This document shows, in pieces, positions 23,801 through 31,380 of a DNA stretch of 64,000 nt. Origin of the DNA: Symsagittifera roscoffensis (Eukaryota > Xenacoelomorpha > Acoela > Convolutidae); the NCBI RefSeq assembly GCF_963678635.1, contig NC_087070.1, forward strand, positions 41,111,831 through 41,175,830, written 5' to 3'. Under the pieces are notes generated by a model. That model had not been told where the DNA came from and did no database searches. It worked only from the letters and a program-made list of their open reading frames with translations. The first letter of the stretch is position 1, and the number at the start of each line of letters is the position of its first letter. The position numbers were made by a program, and so were the translations under genes.

Positions 23801-26800
23801 CCCAGTTATAGGTAAGTACGTATGAGGATAGAGGGAGGGGGTATTGAATCCTTCATTGCGTAATAAACAAACTACATCAACTGATATAGACCGATCAGAA
23901 ATTGAATGAAGTTTTAATTAAATTCAATCAGTGGCAAATAGTTTTAAAAAAGCAGTGAGGGGGGGGGTGGGGGGGAGGTTGATTAGTCGTCTAGAATGAC
24001 GTTTGGTGGTTGGGGGAGGTATTAGGGAGGTATTTTTGTTATCCGGAACATTGCATTATAATGTTCCAGTTTAATTGGTCGACATTAATTTCAGCTTAAG
24101 ATTTTCAATAAGAGCTAGATTATCAGTTTGGTGATTTTGGGCGCATGACAAAAAACACCCAAAACATTTCATTTTAGATGGAAATTAACAACATACGAAT
24201 GTTACACTTGCCAATAAATTGATATTTAAGCCATGATTAAGAAAAAAATCCTTTTTTAAAGGATGAGAAAAACGTTGTGTCTGCGTCAAGCAACGACTTT
24301 GACACAAGGTTGTCTGACTGTTTTTGTGGCATACGAAATATAAATAGCGCGACTCAAGACCTTTAAAAGATACAAAATTTAATAGATTTCATAAAACAAC
24401 GATGCTTAAGCTCAGGGGCAAAAAATTACAATACTTAAGCTATAGTTTATGATCTTTAAGTTCATTGATTTTCGCGAGGAAGGTAAGCTTAGAAAATGTG
24501 GCAAAAACAGCGCTTGTGGGTTCTTTTTGAAATATTTGACCATCAAATGTCTTTCTGGGTTCGCTTTCATAATGTTTATAGGTTGCCACCCGCACTGAAG
24601 TTTCATGGTTAATAATCGATTAAATTATGTTTTCATTACCAGTCTCCACGGAGGTCAAAAGGATTAGTTTATAATCGATTAAAAATGGATGAGAAACTAT
24701 TTCTCTGACAAATCGATATAATCCATTTTAATTGATTATTATCGAGTATAATGGATTACGTCATTTTTTTTCCAAAGTTAGTCAGACATATTCAACAAAA
24801 GGGAGTATTTTCACAAATTGGCTGTTGCTTTTGATTTAACGCACATTTAAAAAAAATTGCAAAATGAGACTTATTTTTGCTAAAAAATTGTTATCTTGTT
24901 TGTAACTAGCCGGTTTGATGAATCTAACGCCCAACCATTTTGATCCCCCAGTTTGCTACCCCCAATATTGATCCCCTCACCTACGCTAACCACCTCTAAC
25001 CTATGAGGGGGTAAAATCTTGGGGGACGCGGTAAACTAGGGAGGCGGGAAACGTGAAACGTTAGGGGGCTCTTTTCCAGTTCCCCCCTTTCAAATTCAAT
25101 TTTGAAAAGTCCATTTAGCGTTGTCATAATGCAATGAAATTTAGCGTTGTGAACAAATCGACAATTCTGAACAGATTTGTTCTTCATATTTTACAGCGTA
25201 ACATCACGCATTTAGCCGTACGTAATAACACGTAAAACAAACAAAAAACTCGCTTTTTTGAAAGGGGGACTGGAAAAGAGCCCGTTAGGGGGGATGAGGA
25301 AGGCAGTGAGGGGGGGGGGGGTTGATTAGTGGTCTAGAATGACCTTTGGTGGTTGGGGGAGGTATTAGGGTGCGTGTGGTAGGAAAACTGTGTGGAATGG
25401 GTTTGGCGAGTGCATAGAAGGTAGATTGGGGATGTGAAAAATGGAGGGGGTACACGTGGATGAACTTGTTCGTTTGGATTTTAATTTTGCAGAATGGTGC
25501 AAAAAATAGAGTACAGACTTGCTAAAAATAATCAATATTCATAATTTTGTGAAAAAAATCGATTATGAACAAGAATTGGATTGTAATCAATTATAAGGGA
25601 TTTTAATGGACTCGACTCAGGGATTCGACCCCCTGCAGACTCAAAGGGTCCACCCTTTGGTACTTTTTAGGAAATCCATTTTTGGCCGACCGACCCTGAA
25701 ATTTTTCTAAAGACGCCTTCGGCGCCAATATATGCTAACTTTGAGTTGGAGCGGGCGCCAAAAACAAAACAATTTTTTTGTAAAAATTTTTCAAAAAGTG
25801 CTCAAAAACGTCTTTTAAGTGCTTTAGGAGGTCGTCAAAAAAAAGGTCGTCAAAATTTTCGAATAAAAGGTCAAAATGAAAATTCGCCCCCCCCTCGAGA
25901 AAATCCTATATCCGCTCTGAAATTCACCTATTCTCGAAAAACAATTCCCTCAAATTATCCCATCATGTCTCAAAAACGTCCAAACATTTTTTTTAGCTTG
26001 CATCCACAGTTCTGTCACAATTCAAAAATCGCCAGTTTTAATTAAGAGTTTGAAACCCTGAAAAGTATTGGAGGTTTAGTCGAGTACAGTTTCGATAATT
26101 CCCTTGGTACGCGATAACTCTATTTATTCGGACTGTCACAATATGCCTCGATTACACCGCTAGCAACGGCACGACCAGCTTAACTGCACCCTTGTTGTTT
26201 TATAAATCGGGATCAAGTTAACATCACCCCCCCCCCCCCCAAACCAAAACCAACAACCCACAAGTCCCCCCCCCCCCCCCTCCGGATAGACCAAGTCTTC
26301 CACACCAGCATTTAATTCGTATCAAGTTTGCTTAGCGCTGCACGTAAAATTCTCTTTTCTGTGATTGGCTGAAAGTTTTCAACTTAGAACCAAGTTTAAC
26401 ATCCCCCCAAACGGCTTCGGGTGGGCTTATTTAACTTGGTCCATAAATCGACTTTTGTTTTATTCAGGTGCAAACTTCTTCTGCATGTTTGGGATGATAA
26501 CTGCAGTAGGTCTGTCCAATCTGCAGTTCGTGAACCTGAACAACAGTCGCAACCTCTACATCCTCGGTTTCTCCCTCTTCGCTGGCCTCTCCCTCCCCCA
26601 GTGGATCGCCCAGAACCCAAACTACGTCGACACTGGCAACGACGAAGCGGATCAGATCATAGGTAAAGCCACACAACATCTCTCAAAACCACGTTCCATA
26701 TAGCGAATCTCTTTAAGTATGTCCCTCCTTTTGCAAAGGGGGATATTCGTAACTAGGTATAAAATTCTCACATGTTTAACCGATGATTTACTTCTAGGGG

Positions 26801-27882
26801 GGAGGGGGGGGGGGTTATTCGTTGCTAGGTACCCGAGGGGGGATATAGTAGTTAAAGAGGTCCCATAAGCTAAACACAATTTTAGTTTAGACCCTCCAAG
26901 TAAAAAAAACGTACTGTTTTTTTCATGATGAGTACTATTGTGTCTGTTCCTATATGTGAGTAGGGAATTTATAATTAATTCATTCTTTCAAACTTCCAAA
27001 CACCTACTATTTTGAATAGCAATGGGCAAGATCGAAATTCGTTTTGAATAATTTGGAGATGCAGAGCGTTTGCTATAGTTTTAATGTGGCTCAAAAATAT
27101 TTACCAGCAAAATTTAACTCGCATATGATTTTTTGTTTTCTGCTATCAAAACTAAGCTATGACTGTCTTATCTTGTAGATCTCTGTGCTCACCTAAATTG
27201 CAACGCACGTGCGATTTGAACCCGCAATCACTTGATTGCTGGGTACCATCACTGCCGATGCACCACAACGCTATCAAAATTTCTTTTGATTCTCATCAAA
27301 ATCAGCAGAAGAGGTACTAATGTTTTGATGCAAGTTTATAAATCTTTTCAAGTTTCTTTATATTTAGAAGTCCTCCTCAGTACTGGAATGTTCATCGGGG
27401 GTCTGTGTGGTTGTGTGCTGGACAACCTGATCCCTGGAAGTGCCGAAGACAGAGGAGTTCACAAGTGGAGACGTCTGCAACACTCATCCCTACATCCGGG
27501 ATCCGATACCCGAAAACCCAGTCGAACTTCCCCCGCCAACCGCTCGGACAAAAAATCAAGTAAGCGACCCATCTCTGCCACCGATCATTCCACGGGCAAG
27601 CCTCAAAACCGAGGGTACAAAACACAAGCTACAGCCACTGCTGGTGTATCGAACATCTCCACATATGACATCCCTTATATCACCAAGTACCTGGATAGAA
27701 TACCATTGGCACGTTTTATCCCCATATGTCCAATTTTCATGCGCCCAAAAACACCCGATGAAGATGATAGTGAAAGGGGGAGAGGAGAGGAAGACGAGGG
27801 CGGTTTCTATCCTGCAATTATGGACGAAGCATTCACCAACGGGAAAAATAAAGCTTGCGTTTATACTGTGACTTCAATGTGA
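2439..27882 (+). CDS. SLC23-family nucleobase/ascorbate transporter, six coding exons
   Basis: This is a Na+-coupled carrier of the nucleobase-ascorbate transporter family, expected in the plasma membrane with about 14 membrane segments. Exons 2439-2860, 6525-7005, 7744-7977, 23706-23811, 26468-26662 and 27368-27882 all have GT-AG borders and join in frame to 650 residues, close to the 600-650 of mammalian SLC23A1/2. Landmarks are the Gln-His pair in TM1 (63-64), a glycosylation sequon near residue 143, the [11 protein letters not shown] segment (from 320) and the signature [10 protein letters not shown] (370-379), followed by VGSRR. The signature's first residue is Glu, typical of nucleobase carriers, whereas mammalian vitamin C carriers have Pro; nucleobase uptake is therefore inferred. 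The start is the first in-frame ATG. A 60-residue hydrophilic insert precedes the conserved IPICPIF segment. No clear AATAAA follows the stop. Confidence 0.93.
3990..4440. repeat. ATCGATTA/TAATCGAT-rich stretch with C tract
   Basis: Variants of AATCGATTATAATC recur in both orientations (near 4005, 4090, 4135, 4160 and 4320), interrupted by a run of about 17 C ending near 4264. Similar sequence returns at 24.6-24.77 and 25.55-25.61 kb in intron 4. It looks like a degenerate AT-rich repeat. ATCGAT is also the core of ONECUT-type binding sites, but no use as an enhancer is shown. Confidence 0.4.
4500..4680 (-). repeat. A-family repeat, diverged fragment
   Basis: The blocks AGCTAGCAT, then ATTTGGAAC, GGGTTAA, CGCCGCTTACG and TAATAGCG run in the same order as the reverse strand of better A-family copies at 11.3 and 14.6 kb. 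Old and partial. Confidence 0.45.
5093..6180. repeat. A-family repeats, nested diverged copies
   Basis: A reversed fragment (5093-5210) abuts a near-complete forward copy (5212-5720), which runs from GTTCCGACTATCGTAACGA, through ATATGGCGTGTGGGGGGAT, to the CAGTCGGAAC and CAGGGCTT end. A more diverged copy follows (about 5740-6180) and ends in GGGGCTTTGCCC. See the entry at 14383 for the family description. Confidence 0.6.
6525..7005 (+). CDS. SLC23 exon 2
   Basis: The acceptor TTCTGTTTCAG precedes 6525. The exon completes Cys141 and encodes 142-301: a sequon-bearing loop (GNSSSEW), then [17 protein letters not shown] and QIFKLFP, and ends in [10 protein letters not shown]. These blocks match SLC23A1 in order. 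The end is in phase 0 with donor AAA|GTAAGT. Confidence 0.93.
7006..7743 (+). other. SLC23 intron 2
   Basis: A 738-nt AT-rich intron with GTAAGT and CATCAG borders. No repeat or RNA gene is recognised in it. Confidence 0.85.
7744..7977 (+). CDS. SLC23 exon 3: substrate-binding core
   Basis: This 78-codon, phase 0-0 exon encodes residues 302-379. It holds the TM8 segment with the conserved acidic pair in ESVGDY, the AINRG and LIGTGNG blocks, and at its end the family signature [10 protein letters not shown]. The signature's first residue helps set substrate class: Glu in plant and bacterial nucleobase carriers, Gln in xanthine/urate carriers, Pro in mammalian ascorbate carriers. The donor is AAG|GTATGA. 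Confidence 0.93.
8995..9020. repeat. GCGAAGC hairpin family, copy 3
   Basis: CTCTCCGCTTCGCCTCGGTGT matches one arm and the flank of the hairpin repeats at 2080, 15288 and 23614. The minus-strand frame over it (8824-9135) shares TEAKRR with a frame at 23.5 kb only because both contain this repeat. Confidence 0.4.
9600..9760 (+). repeat. TTTGTGTTT / CATCCAGTTTT minisatellite
   Basis: Imperfect copies of GTGTTTCATCCAGTTTT and TTTGTGTTTGCTCTAGC alternate several times. It is a T-rich degenerate tandem repeat with no coding character. Confidence 0.55.
9831..11796 (+). repeat. B-block tandem duplication, unit 1
   Basis: This ~1.97-kb unit starts at AGTCGAGCAATTTAAGAACT and is repeated directly from 11797 with few differences. 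It consists of a unique AT-rich block (about 9831-11320) followed by A-family sequence (about 11320-11796), and breaks off inside the A repeat at TTAACGCGGG. No protein is encoded; the short frames in it are duplicated along with it. Confidence 0.8.
11797..13580 (+). repeat. B-block tandem duplication, unit 2
   Basis: This is a direct repeat of 9831-11615, offset by about 1966 bp. It begins exactly where the first unit's A-family copy is interrupted and differs by scattered substitutions, a few small indels and a short TTGTCACCAA triplication near 12360. The high similarity implies a recent duplication, most simply by unequal exchange. Confidence 0.8.
14383..14915 (-). repeat. A-family repeat, best full copy
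   Basis: This is a repeat of about 530 bp, seen at least eight times in this window. Read on the minus strand it starts GTTCCGACTTTCGATACGAA (a hairpin), passes ATTAACGCGCGATATAATTC, GCGTAAGCGGAG and TATATGGCGTGTGGGG, and ends in TACTGCTCCATAAACC and a TCAGGGCTTCGCCCTGA hairpin with GAGCAGTCTTG. GTTCCGAC near one end is the inverse of GTCGGAAC near the other. It encodes no protein, so it is likely a non-autonomous element. True terminal repeats, CTRR ends or an rDNA link are not visible, so its class is unknown. Confidence 0.6.
15281..15312. repeat. GCGAAGC hairpin family, copy 4
   Basis: ACACAGAGGCGATGCGTAGC is followed by TTCGCATCA. This is the reverse orientation of the dispersed hairpin at 2080, with the arms altered together (GATGCG and CGCATC still pair). 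Confidence 0.45.
15644..16890 (+). repeat. A-family tandem duplication, unit 2 (partial)
   Basis: Nearly identical to 13670-14916 at a constant offset of 1974. The only difference I found is one extra A in a poly-A run near 16830. Such identity in non-coding DNA means either a very recent duplication or a haplotype or assembly artefact. Confidence 0.8.
17358..17626. other. GC-raised island with open frames on both strands
   Basis: This stretch has clearly higher GC than its surroundings. On the minus strand a frame of about 84 codons runs from 17626 down to a stop near 17370. It is preceded by an acceptor-like TTTGTGTTTTAG and is basic (for example [20 protein letters not shown]). On the plus strand a frame of about 83 codons stays open across much the same interval and is followed by a donor-like GTGAGT at 17620. 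Neither product is recognised. It could be an exon of a gene nested in the intron, an old repeat fragment, or chance. Confidence 0.2.
17903..18591. mobile_element. Tc1/mariner-like MITE, copy 1
   Basis: A 689-bp foldback element whose arms of roughly 300 bp are inverted copies of each other. The ends read CAGTCTTGATTTA and AAATCAGCACTC, flanked on both sides by TA. The TA target site, CAGT-type ends and lack of coding capacity fit a non-autonomous Tc1/mariner-type element. It is a diverged member of the family at 28505-29264, sharing TATCCGGACAAAACG just inside the ends. Confidence 0.7.
20484..20583 (+). CDS. Small ORF, 33 codons, doubtful
   Basis: Within a GC-raised stretch (about 20470-20790), an ATG at 20484 opens a 33-residue frame rich in aromatic and basic residues ([20 protein letters not shown] and onward). 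A minus-strand frame at 20589-20777 lies beside it. No family is recognised and no splice signals clearly link it to anything, so it may be an old repeat fragment. Confidence 0.12.
21408..21900 (+). repeat. A-family repeat, forward copy
   Basis: It starts with GTTCCGACTTTCGTAACGAA, carries the TTCTTCAGACAAATTTC and GCGTAAGCGGAG blocks, and ends at CTGCTCCATAGAGC and GTCGGAACATTC. Moderately diverged from the 14.4-kb copy; the GGGCTTCGCCC hairpin end is missing. Confidence 0.65.
21916..22044. repeat. Short foldback element, about 130 bp
   Basis: GCAGACAAATACT at 21918 is matched in reverse complement at 22030-22042, and parts of the interior also pair. A second GCAGACA copy lies just outside at about 21897. 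It is probably a small MITE; the target duplication is not clear. Confidence 0.4.
23605..23640. repeat. GCGAAGC hairpin family, copy 5
   Basis: AATCTCCGCTTAGCCTCGGTGT is a diverged match to the copy at 9000, about 70 bp upstream of exon 4. Confidence 0.35.
23706..23811 (+). CDS. SLC23 exon 4
   Basis: The exon follows a 15.7-kb intron, with acceptor TTTATGTTTACAG. It encodes [18 protein letters not shown] and then [11 protein letters not shown], matching human VGSRRVVQYGAAIMLVLG and [11 protein letters not shown]. It ends in phase 1 with donor G|GTAAGT. Confidence 0.92.
23951..24028 (+). repeat. G-rich intronic repeat, copy 1
   Basis: GCAGTGAGG leads into a G tract, then GGTTGATTAGTCGTCTAGAA, then GGTGGTTGGGGGAGGTATTA. 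It matches 25303-25370 almost base for base apart from tract length. Several G runs in a row could form a quadruplex. Confidence 0.7.
25067..25282. mobile_element. hAT-like MITE with 8-bp target duplication
   Basis: This 216-bp element has terminal inverted repeats of about 26 bp beginning GGCTCTTTTCCAGT, with a one- to two-base length difference between the two C runs. It is flanked by perfect 8-bp direct repeats, CGTTAGGG, at 25059-25066 and 25283-25290. It encodes nothing. An 8-bp duplication and short inverted repeats are typical of the hAT superfamily, though the terminal bases are not the common CAG form, so the superfamily call is tentative. Confidence 0.7.
25303..25370 (+). repeat. 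G-rich intronic repeat, copy 2
   Basis: The same sequence as 23951-24028 with a longer uninterrupted G tract, placed just right of the hAT-like MITE. Confidence 0.7.
26226..26280 (+). repeat. Paired poly-C tracts
   Basis: Two runs of about 14 C are separated by an A/C-rich spacer (AAACCAAAACCAACAACCCA). Together with the tracts at 1.4, 4.25, 24.0, 25.3 and 26.8 kb this makes long G:C homopolymers a feature of the locus. Confidence 0.6.
26468..26662 (+). CDS. SLC23 exon 5
   Basis: The acceptor is TTTTATTCAG. The exon completes Gly415 and encodes [40 protein letters not shown] and EADQII, all aligned with human SLC23A1. It ends in phase 1 with donor ATAG|GTAAAG. Confidence 0.93.
26663..27367 (+). 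other. SLC23 intron 5
   Basis: A 705-nt intron. G-tract sequence at 26740-26870 has three degenerate copies of a motif with G run plus ATATTCGTAACTAGG-like text, related to the 1.4-kb inverted repeat. A minus-strand tRNA-like sequence lies at 27201-27272. Confidence 0.75.
27201..27272 (-). repeat. tRNA-like sequence, probable SINE or tRNA pseudogene
   Basis: On the minus strand TGGTGCATCGG resembles a pol III A box and, about 31 nt later, GGGTTCAAATC resembles a B box. Between them GCAATCAAGTGATTGC forms a perfect hairpin. The acceptor stem and a canonical T stem do not pair properly, so it is not called as a functional tRNA. It lies about 95 bp before exon 6 in antisense orientation. Confidence 0.35.
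27368..27882 (+). CDS. SLC23 exon 6: last membrane segment and C-terminal tail
   Basis: The acceptor TTTATATTTAG precedes 27368. The exon encodes [20 protein letters not shown], then IPGSAEDRG, a Ser/Lys/Thr-rich insert of about 60 residues absent from human SLC23A1, the conserved IPICPIF block and an acidic tail ending in TGA at 27880. A good donor-like GTAAGC at 27560 and a weak CTACAG acceptor ending at 27634 would define an in-frame 75-nt optional intron inside the insert. A second frame stays open across 27440-27871. Confidence 0.9.
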
Positions 27883-28330
27883 TACCAGTGAAAACTAATT
27901 TTATAAAAACAATTAACGTTTTTCTAAATAATTCTTCCGATATATTGAGAACGTAGTCCAGAATGACCAGGGAAGGCTAAAATCGACATAGCCTCTCTCT
28001 CAGATAACAAATTCCAGACACGTTTTTTATTCTCCTCAGTACCCGGGTTGAAATTGCATTGACAATCACAAATTTACCACTTTTGTTGCAGTGTTTTGAT
28101 CAATTTAAGAGATGTACCAAATATTGCATAGATATTTTATGTTTTAATTATGCACATTACATTTATTCAACTTTTAATGCAATTTCAAGCACTTGGATAT
28201 GACCCATTTATAGTCAATTTCAGTTTTGAGACATCGATTATGCACTGATGAGACATTGATGGGACATCGATGAATCCGGGGTTCTACATTTATTCCACAA
28301 CGATGGAAAAATCATGGTCTTACTTTTTTT
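27883..28330. other. SLC23 3' flank
   Basis: AT-rich sequence after the stop codon. I see no canonical AATAAA signal within it, so the end of the transcript is not defined. GAGACATCGAT/GAGACATTGATG-type short repeats occur near 28235-28270. Confidence 0.5.
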
Positions 28331-28434
28331 GTAAAAAAACGCGGCAGTGATTTTATGCATTATGCTTTTCACGAGATACACAATGATGAAGGTTAACCAG
28401 TACGAAAGTGCAAACGTAGCTGAAATTTAAACAA

Positions 28435-29748
28435 GACTGCTCGTATCAGGGCGAAGCCCTGAATGTTCCGACTGCCTTTTAAGGTTTATGGAGCAGCAGT
28501 AATACAGTGCTGATTTAAATTAACCGAAAAAAAGCGTTAAACTTGAAATTTAAAACGTTTTTTTCTCAAATTGGGTTGAGTTTAGGTGAAAACTTATGAA
28601 GACAAAACTTGCTTAGAATTTTAGCAAAATATATATGAAGTAATTTGTTTTGCGAAATTCGGGTCCGAAATTTTAACCCAAAAATGGGTCATTCTGGTTT
28701 TTCTTAGTTAATCAAAAATTACGCCAAAAATACCCAGTCGATCACAGACCTAATTATATCAAAGTGAGCCCCTTACGTAGCTCAACAAACTTTAAGAAGG
28801 GTATAATCTCCAAAATATTGTATAAATTAATTTATTCTTTGTTTGATAGACAAAAAAGGTCATTTTTAATATATAAAATACCAACTTTTTATTTACAAAC
28901 AATTTTTAAACAATATGCATTTTTTTTGGGAGAAAATACCCTTTTTAAAGTTTGTTGAGCTACATAAGGGGCTCACTTTGATATAATTATGTCTGTGATC
29001 GACTTAATTTTTGAACCCTGTGATTATGTCTGTGGTATTTTTGGCGTAATTTTTGATTAACTAAGAAAAACCAAAATGACCCATTTTCGGGGTAAAATTT
29101 TGGACCCGAATTTTGCAAAACGAATTACACTATATTAATTCTGATAAAATTCTAAGCAAATTTTGTTTTCATAAGTTTTCACCTAAACTCAAACCAATTT
29201 GAGAAAAATGCGTTTTAAGTTTCAAGTTTAACGCGTTTTGTCCGGTTACTTTAAATCAGCACTGTAACATAAAAAAATTAAATAACATAAAATCAAATAA
29301 AATAAAATAAAATGTTTTTTTTTCTTAAATTTGAAATTTTTTTATAAAAATCATCCCGCCACACGCCATATAAAATAGAAAAAGATAGATTTCGTTCCTT
29401 GTAACAAATCAATTATGGCAAATAAACTTCGTTCAACCAATTTGGAACGATTTATAAGACGGATTAAATATCCGCTTACGCGTTATTAGCGCGAATTCTA
29501 TTGCGCGTTAATTGTCCCAAATTGGTCAAAATGGCCAAAATGGCAATCTTTAAACCATCATAACTCTACGAAAAATGATCTCAGGTGAAATATTTTTTCA
29601 AACTTAAGCTCAGGACAACAATACCTTTTGAATGATAAGAAAAAGTTCCGTCAAAAATGGCTAGTTAAAAAGTCGAAATTTGTCTGAAGAAAAAAAAACC
29701 CACCCCGAGCACAAATATTCCGTTACTTTCGTATCGAAAGTCGGAACA
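28435..29748 (-). repeat. A-family repeat, reverse copy split by a MITE
   Basis: It begins CAAGACTGCTCG and the CAGGGCGAAGCCCTGA hairpin, is interrupted at 28503 by the mariner-like element, resumes at 29265 and ends in TATCGAAAGTCGGAACA. The uninterrupted copy of the surrounding tandem repeat shows what the site looked like before insertion, which helps fix the element's true ends. Confidence 0.7.
28505..29264. mobile_element. Tc1/mariner-like MITE, copy 2
   Basis: A 760-bp foldback element, starting CAGTGCTGATTTAAA and ending TTTAAATCAGCACTG, flanked by TA on both sides (28503-28504 and 29265-29266). The inverted arms are about 350 bp each, leaving only a short centre, and no transposase is encoded. 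TA duplication and CAGTG ends fit Tc1/mariner-type mobilisation. It sits inside the A-family copy, so it is the youngest layer here. Confidence 0.8.
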
Positions 29749-30329
29749 AAAAGATATATGTTCAATTGTTCACTACGGGGGAGCCTTTTAGTTATGAAAA
29801 TCTGAAAGAACGAAACTTATGGTTTGCAGTACACAACTCTCCCGAATTGCTTGTTGTGCAAAGCAACACTCTGAGGGGTAGTTTTTTGAGAAGTTTCCAG
29901 AAACTTTTCGTGACAAAACTTTCTGCTAAAATCAAAACTGCTATCTTGAATATCAAGATACGCAAGTGGAAAAAACTAAAGTAGTGTCTGCTTCATTTAC
30001 GACTCATCTTACCCTTTTCGAAAACAAATGAAGCCGTGATTTTATAAGTTATGCTTTTCACATAGTAAGCAATCTTGATAGTTGACCAGTACGAAACTAC
30101 AAAATTAGCTGAAACTGGAAAAAATTCATGTCCAATTCTTCATACCGTGTCAACTTTTAGTTATGTAAATCTGAAAAGATGCTATTTATGGTTTGCAGTT
30201 TACAATTCGACCGTAATTTGTGTTGTGCAAAGCAACATTCTGACAGCAACTACCAGAAAGTTTGCTGAAATCAAAACTGCAATCTTGAAAATTATAGCAA
30301 TGACTGCTTCAGTTGCGGTTCATTAATGA

Positions 30330-31380
30330 AATTTCATTTCGATTGGCATTCAATTTTCACGAATGAATCATAAAAAATACATCCATGTTTAAGTCATAAT
30401 GAATCATAAAAACAGCAATGTTATTAGCATCTCTGTAAAAAAACAAATTTTCAGGTTCATTGAGCTAAAGCTGAAAAATTTTTTTTAGAATAATTTTCAA
30501 CTAAATTTTAAAAGTTTTTAAACTTAATTACACTGATTTCGCTCACTCCAAACGAGATTGCTATGTGCATGTCATATTCAGACATGACCTGTTGAAATAC
30601 ACTAATTGAATAAAAAGCTATCACAAAACTTCCCCTATCTTTGAAAATAGCAAAGAAATCATTTTTACGAGAGAATATCTGTAAAAAAAGTTAATTGAGG
30701 AAAATGGCAAAAATTGCAACAAGGTATCAAAGAAATTGCAATGACGGGATTTAGTTAAGACTAAATTTTTTCCGACGAATTTGACAAATTAAGAAATGAA
30801 AAGTTTTGAAAGTTCAATTCAAACAATTTTTTTTTAATTGATACATCACGCCTAACAGATGTAAGATAACTAAAAGCACCAGTTTTCGCTGAATCAAGGA
30901 ATTTGTAGAGATACAAATACGCGCATAAGTTGGGGTCGTGATGGATACGTTGGACTCTATGCCGAGGTGTGACGATTTTTTGTGTTAGAATTGAGGGACT
31001 AGTTAGTCTAGATAATTTGTATCCATTTTGTTAAGATTTTTCTAACACTGCTTCTTTGGAGCAGCTCCAATAGAATACGGTGGCAAACTCTGTCAAAAGC
31101 ATTAGAGATACACAGATGTAGAACACAGATGTAAGACACTGATGTAGAATTCGAGAAAATCGATCCAGAAATTTTTTGTAGAGGTTTTTGAATAATGTTG
31201 ACCTATTGGTTTTCCTTTTGCTTAATGTGCTCTGCTTCATTTGTTTGGTGTCAAAAATGGTGGGAAGCTCCGTTTTTGCTCGTGGTTTTTACTTTTTCTG
31301 TAAGTTTAAAATGTTTCTTGGGTTTTTTGAAACTTCATTTCAAATTTTTTGTTCATTCATCGCCCTGGAGATAAGCAATG
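30330..31380. other. Unassigned AT-rich DNA
   Basis: No gene, RNA or repeat is recognised. Frames at 31031-31240 and 31188-31397 are short, overlap on opposite strands and have no protein features. Confidence 0.5.

Larger units (their letters stand above)
23812..26467 (+). other. SLC23 intron 4
   Basis: A 2.66-kb intron with GTAAGT and ATTCAG borders. It contains two copies of a G-rich repeat, ATCGATTA-rich sequence (24600-24770 and 25550-25610), a hAT-like MITE (25067-25282) and paired C tracts (26226-26280). Nothing is recognised at 24040-24600 or 25620-26220. Confidence 0.7.
28330..30330 (+). repeat. Diverged tandem repeat, two copies, the first interrupted
   Basis: Copy 1 is split into 28330-28434 and 29750-29990 by an A-family insertion; copy 2 is continuous at about 30010-30330. 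Shared blocks include TATGCTTTTCAC, TTGACCAGTACGAAA (or TTAACCAGTACGAAA), TTTTAGTTATG, TTATGGTTTGCAGT and GTTGTGCAAAGCAACA. The two short plus-strand frames in it (29766-29984 and 30075-30326) resemble each other only because of this repetition. The family is not recognised. Confidence 0.6.
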
